Shown piece after piece: positions 8,866 to 18,152 of a stretch of DNA of 64,000 bases. The notes below the pieces were generated by a model. That model searched no databases and was not told the origin of the DNA. It saw only the letters and a list, made by a program, of their open reading frames with translations. The stretch's first letter is position 1. Each line of letters begins with the position of its first letter. The position numbers were made by a program, and so were the translations under genes. Source of the stretch: Saprospiraceae bacterium UBA3362 (lineage in GTDB: Bacteria > Bacteroidota > Bacteroidia > Chitinophagales > Saprospiraceae); NCBI GenBank assembly GCA_002360455.1, contig DEQQ01000034.1, forward strand, positions 1 through 64,000, read 5' to 3'.

Positions 8866-11238
8866 ATGACCAAGTCTAGTTTAATATTCCTTGCTCTTTT
8901 TTTGTTTTCATCAGGATGTAAGTTCTCGGACGAAACAAGAACAGAAAAGCAAGAAGCCATGAGTGCATTTATGGATCAAGATCAAATCGATAGCTACCCA
9001 TTTGACTCAAGGCCTTTTAACGTGTATGAAAGAGCGTATAGAGTTTATTTGGATTTTAAATCAAATCATTCCTACAGATCCAAAGCTCCGTGGACCTCTA
9101 TAGGGCCAAACCAAATTGCCGGAAGAACATTATGCATAGCAATTGATCCAAGAGATACGGCCACGATTTGGGTAGGTACAGCAAGTGGAGGATTATGGAA
9201 ATCTACAAAAGGAGGAATTGGACCAAAAGCATGGCAACAGGTTCCTACAGGCTTTCCTTGCTTATCAGTGAACTCGATTTACATAGACCCGCAAGATCCA
9301 AATGTTATTTTCATTGGAACAGGTGAAATCTATAATAACAAAGGAACAGACGGCGGAAAGGACAAAAGAACTCTTCGTGGATTTTGGGGAATCGGATTAT
9401 TAAAGTCCATAGACAATGGAAAAAATTGGACTAAAGTACACTCCTTTCAACAAAACGAATATGAGGGAATTTATCAAATAACAAAAAATCAAAGCTCAAA
9501 TACTTATTACTTTGCTTCCACAGCAGGGCTATACAGTTCACAAGATAATGGCAATCATTGGACATTATTGTTTAACAAAAGAATGATAACTCATTTATAC
9601 ATTCATCCTTTGCGCCCTGATGAAATGATTTCGGTTTGTTCCGGTATTGGAAATTCTGATTATGGTTTATTCAAAACAAAAGACAGTGGAAAAAACTGGA
9701 AAAAAATAATATTGCAAGATCAAAATCAATATCAGGGCCGAATCATGTTTGCAGCTTTCCCAAATAATCCGGACAAAAACATGATTTTATGTTCTGATAT
9801 TTACACAGCAATAAAGGCATACAGAACAGACAATTTTTGGGACTCACAATACACTATGGCCGTTCCCGACATTACAGACTTTCAAGGCTGGTATGCAAAT
9901 TCTCTCCTGTATAAAGCGAATGATGCTACTAAGATTATAGCCGGAGGTGTAGACGTTTATTCTGACACAACAGGAACAGGATTAAAATTTTCTAATCTTT
10001 TTTTATATCGTCAGGGAGTTCATGCAGACTGTCATGATCTGATAAGCAATCCAAAAGATGCCAATAAAATTTACTTAGCTACAGATGGAGGATTATTCAG
10101 ATCGGATGATTTTGGAAAAAATTTCTATTCTTGCAATGACGGACTTGTCTGTAGTCAATTTTATCAGGCCTCTGTTAATCCATTGTTTAATTTAAAATAC
10201 ATTGGAGGATTACAGGATAACTCCTCTGCAGTATGCAATCAAAATCTACAATGGAAGAGAATTCATTATGGGGATGGAATATGCAGCGCCATTGATCCGT
10301 TTGACACTACACATGTTTACATTGCAACTCAATACATGAATTTGGATCATTACAAAAATCAAAAATGGACTAGTCTAATTCCTGCAAATGATGCCAACGG
10401 CTTTGCATCTCAATTTTTCATCCAAAAGCAAAGCCCTTATTTCATATTTTGTGGAGCCAAAGAATTACTAAGGGGCAAACTAAACGACACGAGTTTTCTT
10501 GCAATAAAAACTCCAAGCAATAATGCCATACATTCACTCATTGGACATCCTCTACATTCCAATAGTCTTTATCTAAGCACATATGGTAGTAGTCTAAATG
10601 CTGCAAAATTATTTCACTACAATACTCAAACTAATACCTTTAATTCAATTTCATCGGGCCTTCCTCAACGAATTGTCAATGACATAGCCGTTGATCCTAC
10701 CGGCAACATTATTGTTTGTTTAGCGGGTTTTGGATCAGATCATTTATTTAAATCTTATGACAACGGACAGACCTGGAATTCCATTTCGAATGGCCTGCCC
10801 GATATTCCTTTCCACTCGGTGTATATTGATCCAAGAAGCAACCAAGTTCTTTATGCAGGCTGTGAATTCGGTCTATATGTGAGTACGGACGGTGGACAGA
10901 GCTGGAAAGATTATAATCGACATCAATTTGATCTTGTTCCGGTATATGACATCCATTATGATGAATATTTTAAAAAGATAGTTGTATTTTCACATGGGCT
11001 GGGAGTATTCCATGTTGAACCTGTAGAATTGATCAACAGCTCAACAGGGCAAAATCATTCTCGAGTTTATCTCCCTTCTGTTATGTCTCAAAAACAACTT
11101 GCAGATCTATTGCAAACCAACAGAGATATTCAACTGTTTTCCCTCAATGGACAACCATTGTGTGATCATGAAATTAGAAACAATCAATTGTATATTATAA
11201 AGTCCGATATCATGATTCAAAAAATTTGGGTTTACTAA
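8866..11238 (+). CDS. BNR/VPS10-type beta-propeller lipoprotein
   Basis: Secreted repeat protein of 790 residues. It begins with a lipoprotein signal peptide (LFLFSSGC, Cys at residue 18). Many BNR/sortilin-type blades follow, each marked by an Asp-box-like motif: KSIDNGKNW, SSQDNGNHW, KTKDSGKNW, RSDDFGKNF, KSYDNGQTW, STDGGQSW, with the recurring phrases IDPRDTATIWVGTASGG and IDPQDPNVIFIGTGE. This is the large VPS10-like propeller family abundant in Bacteroidota. The C-terminal tail (DIQLFSLNGQPL to the end) resembles a shortened T9SS type A sorting domain, which would be unusual with a lipobox. Likely surface or periplasmic; substrate unknown. Confidence 0.8.
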   Translation: MTKSSLIFLALFLFSSGCKFSDETRTEKQEAMSAFMDQDQIDSYPFDSRPFNVYERAYRVYLDFKSNHSYRSKAPWTSIGPNQIAGRTLCIAIDPRDTATIWVGTASGGLWKSTKGGIGPKAWQQVPTGFPCLSVNSIYIDPQDPNVIFIGTGEIYNNKGTDGGKDKRTLRGFWGIGLLKSIDNGKNWTKVHSFQQNEYEGIYQITKNQSSNTYYFASTAGLYSSQDNGNHWTLLFNKRMITHLYIHPLRPDEMISVCSGIGNSDYGLFKTKDSGKNWKKIILQDQNQYQGRIMFAAFPNNPDKNMILCSDIYTAIKAYRTDNFWDSQYTMAVPDITDFQGWYANSLLYKANDATKIIAGGVDVYSDTTGTGLKFSNLFLYRQGVHADCHDLISNPKDANKIYLATDGGLFRSDDFGKNFYSCNDGLVCSQFYQASVNPLFNLKYIGGLQDNSSAVCNQNLQWKRIHYGDGICSAIDPFDTTHVYIATQYMNLDHYKNQKWTSLIPANDANGFASQFFIQKQSPYFIFCGAKELLRGKLNDTSFLAIKTPSNNAIHSLIGHPLHSNSLYLSTYGSSLNAAKLFHYNTQTNTFNSISSGLPQRIVNDIAVDPTGNIIVCLAGFGSDHLFKSYDNGQTWNSISNGLPDIPFHSVYIDPRSNQVLYAGCEFGLYVSTDGGQSWKDYNRHQFDLVPVYDIHYDEYFKKIVVFSHGLGVFHVEPVELINSSTGQNHSRVYLPSVMSQKQLADLLQTNRDIQLFSLNGQPLCDHEIRNNQLYIIKSDIMIQKIWVY

Positions 11239-11265
11239 TGAATATTATCTCTGAACGCTTTGCAT

Positions 11266-11715
11266 TTATTTTATTCTTAATGTCCTGTCTAATTCTCTTT
11301 GTTGATCTTTCTCTTTCAGACTTTCTCTTTTATCAAATGATTTCTTTCCACCTGCCAATGCTATTTCAAGTTTAGCGAAACCTCTCTCATTAAAATATAT
11401 TCTGTAAGGAATTATTGTATTACCTTTCTCCTTCACTTTTCGTTCAAGTTTAGAAAGTTCGTTCTTTTTTAACAACAGTTTTCTTCTCCGCTTAGGGTCA
11501 TGATTTTGGTAAGAGCCCTGATCATATTCTGAGATATGAATATTGTATGCCCACAATTCTTGACCATCAAATGCACAATAAGCATCACTTAAGTTGGCTT
11601 TCCCCTCCCTTATTGATTTGATCTCGGTTCCTGTCAATTTTATTCCGGCCTCAAAAGTCTGAATAAAAAAATATAAATGAGTCGCCTTCCGATTGATAAT
11701 TTCTACCGTGCTCAT
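11266..11715 (-). CDS. smpB: SsrA-binding protein SmpB
   Basis: tmRNA-binding protein required for trans-translation rescue of stalled ribosomes, 149 residues, the usual length. The N-terminal OB-fold has NRKATHLYFF, FEAGIKLTGTEIKSIREGKANL and a conserved basic patch (HDPKRRRKLLL); the C-terminal tail GKKSFDKRESLKEKD inserts in the decoding centre. It is the last gene of a minus-strand group: its ATG overlaps the TGA of the upstream lipoprotein gene by 4 bases. The tmRNA gene is not in the window. Confidence 0.95.
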   Translation of the reverse strand: MSTVEIINRKATHLYFFIQTFEAGIKLTGTEIKSIREGKANLSDAYCAFDGQELWAYNIHISEYDQGSYQNHDPKRRRKLLLKKNELSKLERKVKEKGNTIIPYRIYFNERGFAKLEIALAGGKKSFDKRESLKEKDQQRELDRTLRIK

Positions 11716-12185
11716 TGACTCACCACTTTTCTATAATTGATCATTTCCTTTTTGGATCCATCCAAAGTTTGAATTAATGTTGTCATCACACTATCTGTAG
11801 AAATCTTATAAGAAATGATTTGTGGAAAATCGTTTTTATCGTTTTCAAATTTTAATTGCCATTGTGGATCAGGAATATATTTAAATAAAATTGGTTCATT
11901 ATTATGTTGCTTTACTTTGGCTTCATAAAACCATTCCTTATTCAATTTAAAAATCCTTAATATTCCAGTGATGTCAGAGGTTCCCGATTCCATAGAATAC
12001 TCTACACCGGAATATTCATTCACACCAACTTTTATCCATTTCTCATAATACTCCTTGTCTGCTGCTTTCCACTTCCCAACAATCCAATCCGGAGAATCAA
12101 ACTTAGGATTCACAAGCTTCATGCTTGGTTGGCAAGCCAAAAAAGCTACTATAACAATGATGAAATAAAAAATAAACTTACTCAT
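11712..12185 (-). CDS. Small lipoprotein, DUF6265-like
   Basis: 157-residue lipoprotein: signal peptide with lipobox VAFLAC (Cys near 17). The mature part, with PDWIVGKWKAADKEYYEKW near the N-terminus, resembles the lipocalin-like DUF6265 family (WLxGxW start, beta-rich). It lies 10 bases downstream of the DPP IV gene and overlaps smpB by 4 bases, so the three are probably one transcript. Function unknown. Confidence 0.7.
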   Translation of the reverse strand: MSKFIFYFIIVIVAFLACQPSMKLVNPKFDSPDWIVGKWKAADKEYYEKWIKVGVNEYSGVEYSMESGTSDITGILRIFKLNKEWFYEAKVKQHNNEPILFKYIPDPQWQLKFENDKNDFPQIISYKISTDSVMTTLIQTLDGSKKEMINYRKVVSQ

Positions 12186-12195
12186 AAACTAATAT

Positions 12196-14370
12196 TTATA
12201 TTTTGGTTAAAATAAATTGAGTCATTTTATCATAAAGATGATAGCGTGCATTGTCTCCATAAATTCCATGATTTCGATTTGGGTAAACATAGAGATCAAA
12301 CTGCTTTTTATTCTTTACCAACGCATTGATCATCTCGGCTGCATTTTGAAAATGAACATTATCATCTGCCAAACCATGTGCCAGCAAATAGTTTCCCTTG
12401 AGTCGATCGGTAAAATTCACCGGAGAGTTTTCATCATATCCTGCCTTATTCTCTTTATCATCTTTCATGTAGCGCTCGGTGTAAATGCTGTCATACCATT
12501 TCCAATTGGTTACAGGAGCCACAGCAATAGCAGACTTAAATACATCATTTCCTTTGAGCAAACAAAGAGATGACATATATCCGCCATACGACCATCCAAA
12601 TATTCCAATTCTTTCCGGATCTACAAATTTTAAACTCGCCATATACTTGGCGGCATCTATCTGATCTTCTGTCTCGTATTTTCCAAGCTGAAGGTAGGTC
12701 ATTTTTTTGAATTCCTCTCCCTTTCCTCCTGTACCTCTATTGTCCACTACCAAAATAATATACCCTTTCTGTGCCAACATTTGAAACCAACCGAAATTTC
12801 CCATAGCATTCCAAGAATCCAATACTTGCTGACTTCCGGGGCCGCCATATAAATGCATGAAAACTGGATGCTTTTTCGTTGAGTCAAAATTCGGCGGAAA
12901 TATCATTAATGCATTTAATTCTTGTGCATTTCTATTCAAGATTCCGGTTAGATGAATAGTAGAAAGTTGATATTCCTTCAATCTCTGTTTCAAATCTTGA
13001 TTATCCTCCAAAACTTTCAACAAGTTTCCCTCCTGATCTCTAATAGAAATTACAGGTGGTGTATTGATATCAGATTGTTGGAAAACAAAATACTTTGCTC
13101 CGGGAGACATTTGTACTTTTGTAGTACTTTTATCCATAGTCATTACTCTACTCTTTCCGGACTCAATATCAAGTTGAACCAATTTTCGCTCTAATCCACG
13201 TTGAGCAGTTCTCTGATAATAAATCCTCTTTTCATCAATCGTAAATCCATAAAACTCAGTCATTTCTTCACTTCCATAACTCAATTGTTTTACTTCATTA
13301 TTCTTCATGGAATGCAGGTACAATTGATTGTATCCATCTTTTTCACTTGACCATAAAAATTGCGACCCATTATTTAAAAAATATAAATTATCATGCACAT
13401 CGACATAATATTTATTTTTTTCTTCAAGCAGTAAACTTATTGCATTGGACTCTGTATTTACAGCCAGTAATTTTAAATGATTTTGCCATCGGTTCAATAT
13501 TGTCAAACTCAAAATATTTGGATCTCTTGTCCACTGCAATCTTGGAATATAATATTCGCCGGACATTTGGCCATTAAGATCCACATTTTTGAGCTTCTTG
13601 CTCTTTATTTTATAAATCCATAAACTGACATCAGAATTTTTTTCTCCAACTTTTGGATATTTGAATTGATAGGGCTCCGGATACTGCTTATCCTTGTAAT
13701 ATTCCAAAGTAAATTGTTTCACTTTTGACTCATCAAACCGGATAAAAGCAATTGATTTGCTGTCCGGACTCCAGCGATGTGCAGAAGTAAGAACAAATTC
13801 CTCCTCATAAACCCAATCAGAGGCCGCATTGATTATCTCATTTTGTTTGCCATCTTTTGTAACCTGTGTGATCTTGTTTGACACAAGATCCTGGATACAC
13901 AAATTATTTTGAAAAACAAAGGATATTTTACTTTCATCGGGGCTTAGTTCAGGATACATTATTTTTGCGCCATTATAAATAGTTGTAAGTTTTTTTGTTT
14001 TCAAATCCAATACTGAGACTATTGCATAAAATGAATGTCGATACTGAGCTTGTGAATTTGAGAATAAAATGATCTTAGTTTCATTGGCAGACAGTCTGTA
14101 TTGATCAAAACCATTAGGCAAAATCCCTTCTGCATCAAATAAAACTTCCTTCTCTTGCCCAGTTGCAATATCAATTTTGACGATTTTATTTTTTACTCGC
14201 TTGCTGTAGCTGGATCCATCATTCATAAAATTGAATCCGGGAACAGACTTGGCAGAAAATACAGACTTCTCTATAATATCCTCCAAATTGATCTGCTTAT
14301 TTTGAGCCTCTCCAACCGTTAAGCTCAAAGCCATTTTTATTCCCAAAAAAAGAAAAATAATTTTTTTCAT
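12196..14370 (-). CDS. Prolyl dipeptidyl peptidase IV (S9 family)
   Basis: Periplasmic serine peptidase removing N-terminal X-Pro dipeptides, 724 residues, typical for bacterial DPP IV. A Sec signal peptide (cleavage after GEAQ, about residue 23) is followed by the eight-bladed N-terminal propeller with the DW-x-YEEE motif (SDWVYEEEF) that binds the substrate amino terminus, and an alpha/beta hydrolase domain: GWSYGGYMS nucleophile (Ser about 593), DDNVHF (Asp about 669) and NRNHGI (His about 699). All active-site elements are present. It heads the group DPP IV, lipoprotein, smpB. Confidence 0.92.
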   Translation of the reverse strand: MKKIIFLFLGIKMALSLTVGEAQNKQINLEDIIEKSVFSAKSVPGFNFMNDGSSYSKRVKNKIVKIDIATGQEKEVLFDAEGILPNGFDQYRLSANETKIILFSNSQAQYRHSFYAIVSVLDLKTKKLTTIYNGAKIMYPELSPDESKISFVFQNNLCIQDLVSNKITQVTKDGKQNEIINAASDWVYEEEFVLTSAHRWSPDSKSIAFIRFDESKVKQFTLEYYKDKQYPEPYQFKYPKVGEKNSDVSLWIYKIKSKKLKNVDLNGQMSGEYYIPRLQWTRDPNILSLTILNRWQNHLKLLAVNTESNAISLLLEEKNKYYVDVHDNLYFLNNGSQFLWSSEKDGYNQLYLHSMKNNEVKQLSYGSEEMTEFYGFTIDEKRIYYQRTAQRGLERKLVQLDIESGKSRVMTMDKSTTKVQMSPGAKYFVFQQSDINTPPVISIRDQEGNLLKVLEDNQDLKQRLKEYQLSTIHLTGILNRNAQELNALMIFPPNFDSTKKHPVFMHLYGGPGSQQVLDSWNAMGNFGWFQMLAQKGYIILVVDNRGTGGKGEEFKKMTYLQLGKYETEDQIDAAKYMASLKFVDPERIGIFGWSYGGYMSSLCLLKGNDVFKSAIAVAPVTNWKWYDSIYTERYMKDDKENKAGYDENSPVNFTDRLKGNYLLAHGLADDNVHFQNAAEMINALVKNKKQFDLYVYPNRNHGIYGDNARYHLYDKMTQFILTKI

Positions 14371-14480
14371 TGTTTGATTTATAGTTTTATTGACAAACTG
14401 GTATTGATAATAACAGCATCTTTTTAATATTAAAATTTCAAAATAAATTCCATTTCAATTCGCTTCTTAATTCTTCATCA

Positions 14481-15911
14481 TCACAAATATCGCAACACAA
14501 AATTTTTAATCCGAGTCTTTATTGCATTATACGGCGCCATAAAAATTTTGGAAGTAGATGGGAGTCGATGAGATTGCATTGTTATGCTTCTTTTATGACT
14601 AAATGTTTCAAAACCAAACTTCCCGTGATAGGATCCCATTCCACTTTGAAAATCTCCTCCAAACGGAAGATGATAATTGCAGTAATTGAGAAAAACAGAA
14701 TTCACACTTACCCCACCGGATCTTGTATTGGAAATCACAGACTCTATTTTCTTTTTATTCTTTCCAAATACATACAGGCATAGAGGCCTGTCCATAGAGC
14801 TTAGAATTTTAAGATAATCATCCTCAGACTTGTAGCTTAGTACAGGTAAAATTGGACCAAATATTTCTTCTTGCATCATTGCAAATGAGCTGTCCACCTT
14901 ATCTACCACCACAGGTCCGAAACAAAGATTGGCTTCGTCCAATAATTCATTTCCCAAAATCCTTGCTCCTCTTTGTTTAGCTTCATCCAAATATTTTTTC
15001 AATCGCAAGAAATGACCTTTATTAATAATCGAACAAAAATCTTTGGACAGTGTTCCCTCAGAAAACCAGCTAGACCTTAGTTCGGATAAATAATAAGAAA
15101 TAAATTGATCTTTCTTTGATTCATGGATCAATACAAAATCAGGTGCAATACAGGTTTGACCCGCATTCAGTGTTTTGCCTAAGATCAACTGCTCTGCAGC
15201 TAGTTTCAAATCCGCCGACTCCAAGATTATAGCCGGTGACTTTCCTCCAAGTTCAAGACTTACCGGAGTCAAATTCTCTGCAGCTGCTTTGAGCACTTTT
15301 TTCCCTTTATCCCCCGATCCCGTAAAGAAAATATGGTGAAAGGGCAGGCTACAAAGTTCGGCTGCCAGATCTCCTCCTCCATGCTTAATGATAACTTCAT
15401 CTGCTGTAAAACATTCATCAACTATTTCTTGAATCACAAGAGAACACTTTATAGGATATTCAGATGGCTTAAGAATTACCTTGTTCCCGGCAGCTATAGC
15501 AATAGCTAACACACCGATAGCCAAATTAAAAGGATAGTTCCATGGACTCAATATCAACACAACTCCTTTGGGCTGATAAATTATTTTTGACGAGGTTCCT
15601 ATCAAGCTCAGCGGAGTCGGAACTTCGTCGGATCTCATCCAGTCTTTTAGATAAGATTTAGCCATTCTAATTTCTGTAAGAACAGGAAATATTTCCGAAG
15701 AATCGGTTTCGAATTCGGATTTTCCTAAATCACTTTGTAAGGCCTCATGAATTTTTTTCTGAAACTTGAATATGCTTTTTTCTAGTAACTCTAACTTCTT
15801 TATTCTCCAGCTATAATCGGGTGTCGGATTGTTTTGAAATAGCTTATTGAGATGTTCAAAATCTATCCTGTGTTGAACGGTTGCAAGATCTGAAGACAAT
15901 AAGTTTTCCAT
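14481..15911 (-). CDS. Aldehyde dehydrogenase (class 3-like)
   Basis: NAD(P)-dependent aldehyde dehydrogenase, 476 residues. Substrate-independent motifs: SPWNYPFNL (Asn of the active site, near 120), FTGSGDKGK (cofactor loop), LELGGKSPAII with the general-base Glu near 217, NAGQTCIAPDF with the catalytic Cys near 252, and EEIFGPILPV. The overall form and the hydrophobic C-terminal extension (IFMAPYNAIKTRIKNFVLRYL) resemble class 3/fatty aldehyde dehydrogenases. It is the last gene after hscB (17-base gap) in a minus-strand run with rseP. Confidence 0.92.
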   Translation of the reverse strand: MENLLSSDLATVQHRIDFEHLNKLFQNNPTPDYSWRIKKLELLEKSIFKFQKKIHEALQSDLGKSEFETDSSEIFPVLTEIRMAKSYLKDWMRSDEVPTPLSLIGTSSKIIYQPKGVVLILSPWNYPFNLAIGVLAIAIAAGNKVILKPSEYPIKCSLVIQEIVDECFTADEVIIKHGGGDLAAELCSLPFHHIFFTGSGDKGKKVLKAAAENLTPVSLELGGKSPAIILESADLKLAAEQLILGKTLNAGQTCIAPDFVLIHESKKDQFISYYLSELRSSWFSEGTLSKDFCSIINKGHFLRLKKYLDEAKQRGARILGNELLDEANLCFGPVVVDKVDSSFAMMQEEIFGPILPVLSYKSEDDYLKILSSMDRPLCLYVFGKNKKKIESVISNTRSGGVSVNSVFLNYCNYHLPFGGDFQSGMGSYHGKFGFETFSHKRSITMQSHRLPSTSKIFMAPYNAIKTRIKNFVLRYL

Positions 15912-15928
15912 ACAGCGAGAGATTGGTG

Positions 15929-16441
15929 TTAAAGTTCCTCAACAGGATTTTGTAGCAAAGTTTTTTTGATTCTTTCCAAATAGTTGAGCTGATGAACCAA
16001 CTCTACCAACTCTTCTCGATCGTTATCATTCAAATCAGATTTACCTAACTTATCCAGACTTGTTTTAAAATGCTCGATACAGGACTTTTGCTTAAGATTC
16101 CAGTTTGCTTTAAACTCTTCAATTTGAGCTTCATCCTGTGCTTCAATCACAGATTGAATCTCCTCATGATAGTCTAACATTTCCATTAAAAATTCTTGAT
16201 TTTTTGAAATTGAATTCTGTGAAAACACAATATGTTCTAATTCCAAACAATGCTTGAGCCTGGTCACTGGATGCAACAAACACTGATAGGCCTGATTGTT
16301 GATGCTGCTGTACAGCATGCTATCATAACCATTTTGATCAGGATGCAGCTCTTTGCTTTTAGCATAATATTTTCTTCGCAATTCAGACAGGTCAATATGA
16401 AATCCTATCGGCAGACCATAATATTCAAAATAATTGACCAT
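15929..16441 (-). CDS. hscB: Fe-S cluster assembly co-chaperone HscB
   Basis: J-domain protein that recruits HscA to the IscU scaffold in iron-sulfur cluster assembly; 170 residues, as in other HscB. The N-terminal J domain has NYFEYYGLP and the invariant HPD at 33-35; the helical C-terminal part with FLMEMLDYHEEI matches the HscB oligomerisation domain. Starts 4 bases after rseP, so cotranslated. No isc genes are adjacent. Confidence 0.88.
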   Translation of the reverse strand: MVNYFEYYGLPIGFHIDLSELRRKYYAKSKELHPDQNGYDSMLYSSINNQAYQCLLHPVTRLKHCLELEHIVFSQNSISKNQEFLMEMLDYHEEIQSVIEAQDEAQIEEFKANWNLKQKSCIEHFKTSLDKLGKSDLNDNDREELVELVHQLNYLERIKKTLLQNPVEEL

Positions 16442-16445
16442 CAGC

Positions 16446-17783
16446 TTATTTCCCTAGTATTCTAAATATATCCATGCCATTGGCATACAACATCAATCCC
16501 ATCAATAAAACAAATCCTACCAATGTAGCTTTCTCTACAATAGAATCCGGAACTTTCTTTCCTGTGATCATCTCCACCAATAAAAACACTACATGCCCTC
16601 CATCCAATCCGGGAATAGGCAATAAATTCATAAACCCTAAGATAATAGAAAGCACAGCCGTCATTCTCCAAAATGAAAACCAGTCCCAAGTTTTTTCAAA
16701 CATATTGGCGATGGAAGCGAATCCTCCCAAAGAATCTTTTGCTTTAATTTCTCCTGAAAACATTTTACCAAATGCCTTCAATTGATTACTCAATAAATCC
16801 CAGCCTTCCTTTACACCCAATGGCAGAGAAGCCAAAAACGAATATTGATCATGAGATACTTTATAATGCTTGTCCATCATCGGCCAATAAACCCCAAGCC
16901 GACCGTCATCTCCAACTTTTACTTCATTTCGTATAGTGTCCTGTCCTCTGATCACAGCAATAGGTAAAGAAATATTTTTTCTTTTGTTCAATATTTTCGA
17001 AACCTGATGTGCAAATTGTACAGCTTGACCATCGACTTCAATACATCGGTCCCCAACTTTAAATCCTGCTTTTTCCATTGCAGAGCCCGGAAAAAATTTG
17101 AATGCTTCTGCAGGCATAGGAATATTCCATAATTCAAGATCTTTTGCAGAAGGCTTGGTCAATTCTTGTACCAGATTTTGAGGTATCTGTATTTGAATGG
17201 TTTCACCATTTCGCTCAAGCTCAAAGTTCTGTTTGTTTTCCAAAACAATTCCTTTCAGCATTTCTGCACGATCAAATCGTTCTACGGCTTGACCTCCTTG
17301 TTTCAATATTCTATCACCGTCGCGAAATCCCATTTGGTAAGCAAAACTGTCCACCGCTATACCATATTTCATTTCGGACATTGGCATATAACTTTTGCCA
17401 TAGATCCATATCAAAAAAGCAAAGATCAAAAATCCCAAAATAAAATTGACCACAACACCGCCAATCATAATGATCAATCGCTGCCATGTTTTTTTTGATC
17501 TAAATTCCCATTCTTTGGGCTCTTCTTTCAGCTTTTCTGTATCAAAACTCTCGTCCACCATTCCGGCAATTTTTACATAACCTCCCAAGGGCAACCAGCC
17601 TATGCCATACTCGGTGTCTCCAATTTTCTTTTTGAATAATGAAAACCAAGGATCAAAAAACAAATAGAACTTTTCGACTCGTGTTTTAAACCACTTTGCC
17701 GGAAAAAAATGTCCGCATTCATGCAAAGTAACCAAAATTACAAGGCTCAGCATAAACTGCGATATCATTATAAAATTTCCCAT
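16446..17783 (-). CDS. rseP: RIP metalloprotease RseP (site-2 protease)
   Basis: Intramembrane zinc protease of the S2P family, 445 residues, which cleaves membrane-bound anti-sigma factors or remnant signal peptides. HECGH at 21-25 gives the zinc His pair and catalytic Glu; the downstream LLPIPGLDGGH motif near 390 supplies the Asp ligand. Two PDZ-like domains lie between (GFRDGDRILKQGGQ and GFKVGDRCIEVDGQ). Transmembrane segments flank these. A TAnnTTTG box precedes the ATG by about 27 bases, so rseP probably leads the rseP-hscB-aldehyde dehydrogenase transcript. Confidence 0.95.
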   Translation of the reverse strand: MGNFIMISQFMLSLVILVTLHECGHFFPAKWFKTRVEKFYLFFDPWFSLFKKKIGDTEYGIGWLPLGGYVKIAGMVDESFDTEKLKEEPKEWEFRSKKTWQRLIIMIGGVVVNFILGFLIFAFLIWIYGKSYMPMSEMKYGIAVDSFAYQMGFRDGDRILKQGGQAVERFDRAEMLKGIVLENKQNFELERNGETIQIQIPQNLVQELTKPSAKDLELWNIPMPAEAFKFFPGSAMEKAGFKVGDRCIEVDGQAVQFAHQVSKILNKRKNISLPIAVIRGQDTIRNEVKVGDDGRLGVYWPMMDKHYKVSHDQYSFLASLPLGVKEGWDLLSNQLKAFGKMFSGEIKAKDSLGGFASIANMFEKTWDWFSFWRMTAVLSIILGFMNLLPIPGLDGGHVVFLLVEMITGKKVPDSIVEKATLVGFVLLMGLMLYANGMDIFRILGK

Positions 17784-17809
17784 TTCTCTAACTTATTCTG
17801 ATCAAAACG

Positions 17810-17817
17810 CAAAAGTA
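17810..17817 (-). promoter_or_regulatory. -7 box (TACTTTTG) for rseP operon
   Basis: Exact TAnnTTTG on the minus strand, leaving a leader of roughly 20 bases before the rseP ATG at 17783. No clear -33 element. Confidence 0.5.
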
Positions 17818-18123
17818 GGCATTTTAGTTGGTTATGGCTTGTCAAATATATCTTAAACCAACCTTTGTCCCTGGCTAAAAGCGAATAGAAATAGAGTAAA
17901 ATAATCAAGCCCAAAAGCAATCTCACACTTGATCAATAGGATCTTACTAGGAATTTGCCCGACTGAGTTGGATGCCTGAGCTTGGACATAAAGACTAAGC
18001 CAATGCGCGTAATAGGCTAAAAACCACCGGATTTCATAAGCTATAATGGACAATCACAGTTTCTACATTGGCATTGAAGAACTAATTCCTTTCTGAATAG
18101 CTCGCGCTTTACAAAGTTTGCTC
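17818..18123. other. Intergenic region between divergent rseP and oxidoreductase operons
   Basis: About 300 bases with a promoter at each edge and no convincing gene. A 66-codon open frame at 17853-18053 minus has no protein-like features. No tRNA-like cloverleaf or strong hairpin was seen. Confidence 0.45.
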
Positions 18124-18131
18124 TATATTTG
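18124..18131 (+). promoter_or_regulatory. -7 box (TATATTTG) for the oxidoreductase pair
   Basis: Exact TAnnTTTG. The longest open frame of the downstream gene starts at the TTG inside this box (18129), so the functional start should lie beyond it, probably the TTG at 18153. Confidence 0.55.
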
Positions 18132-18152
18132 CCATCCTTAAAATTACTTGCG

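Noticed and set aside
17853..18053. 66-codon open frame between rseP and the oxidoreductase genes
   Set aside because: Lies between divergent promoters and has no protein-like pattern.
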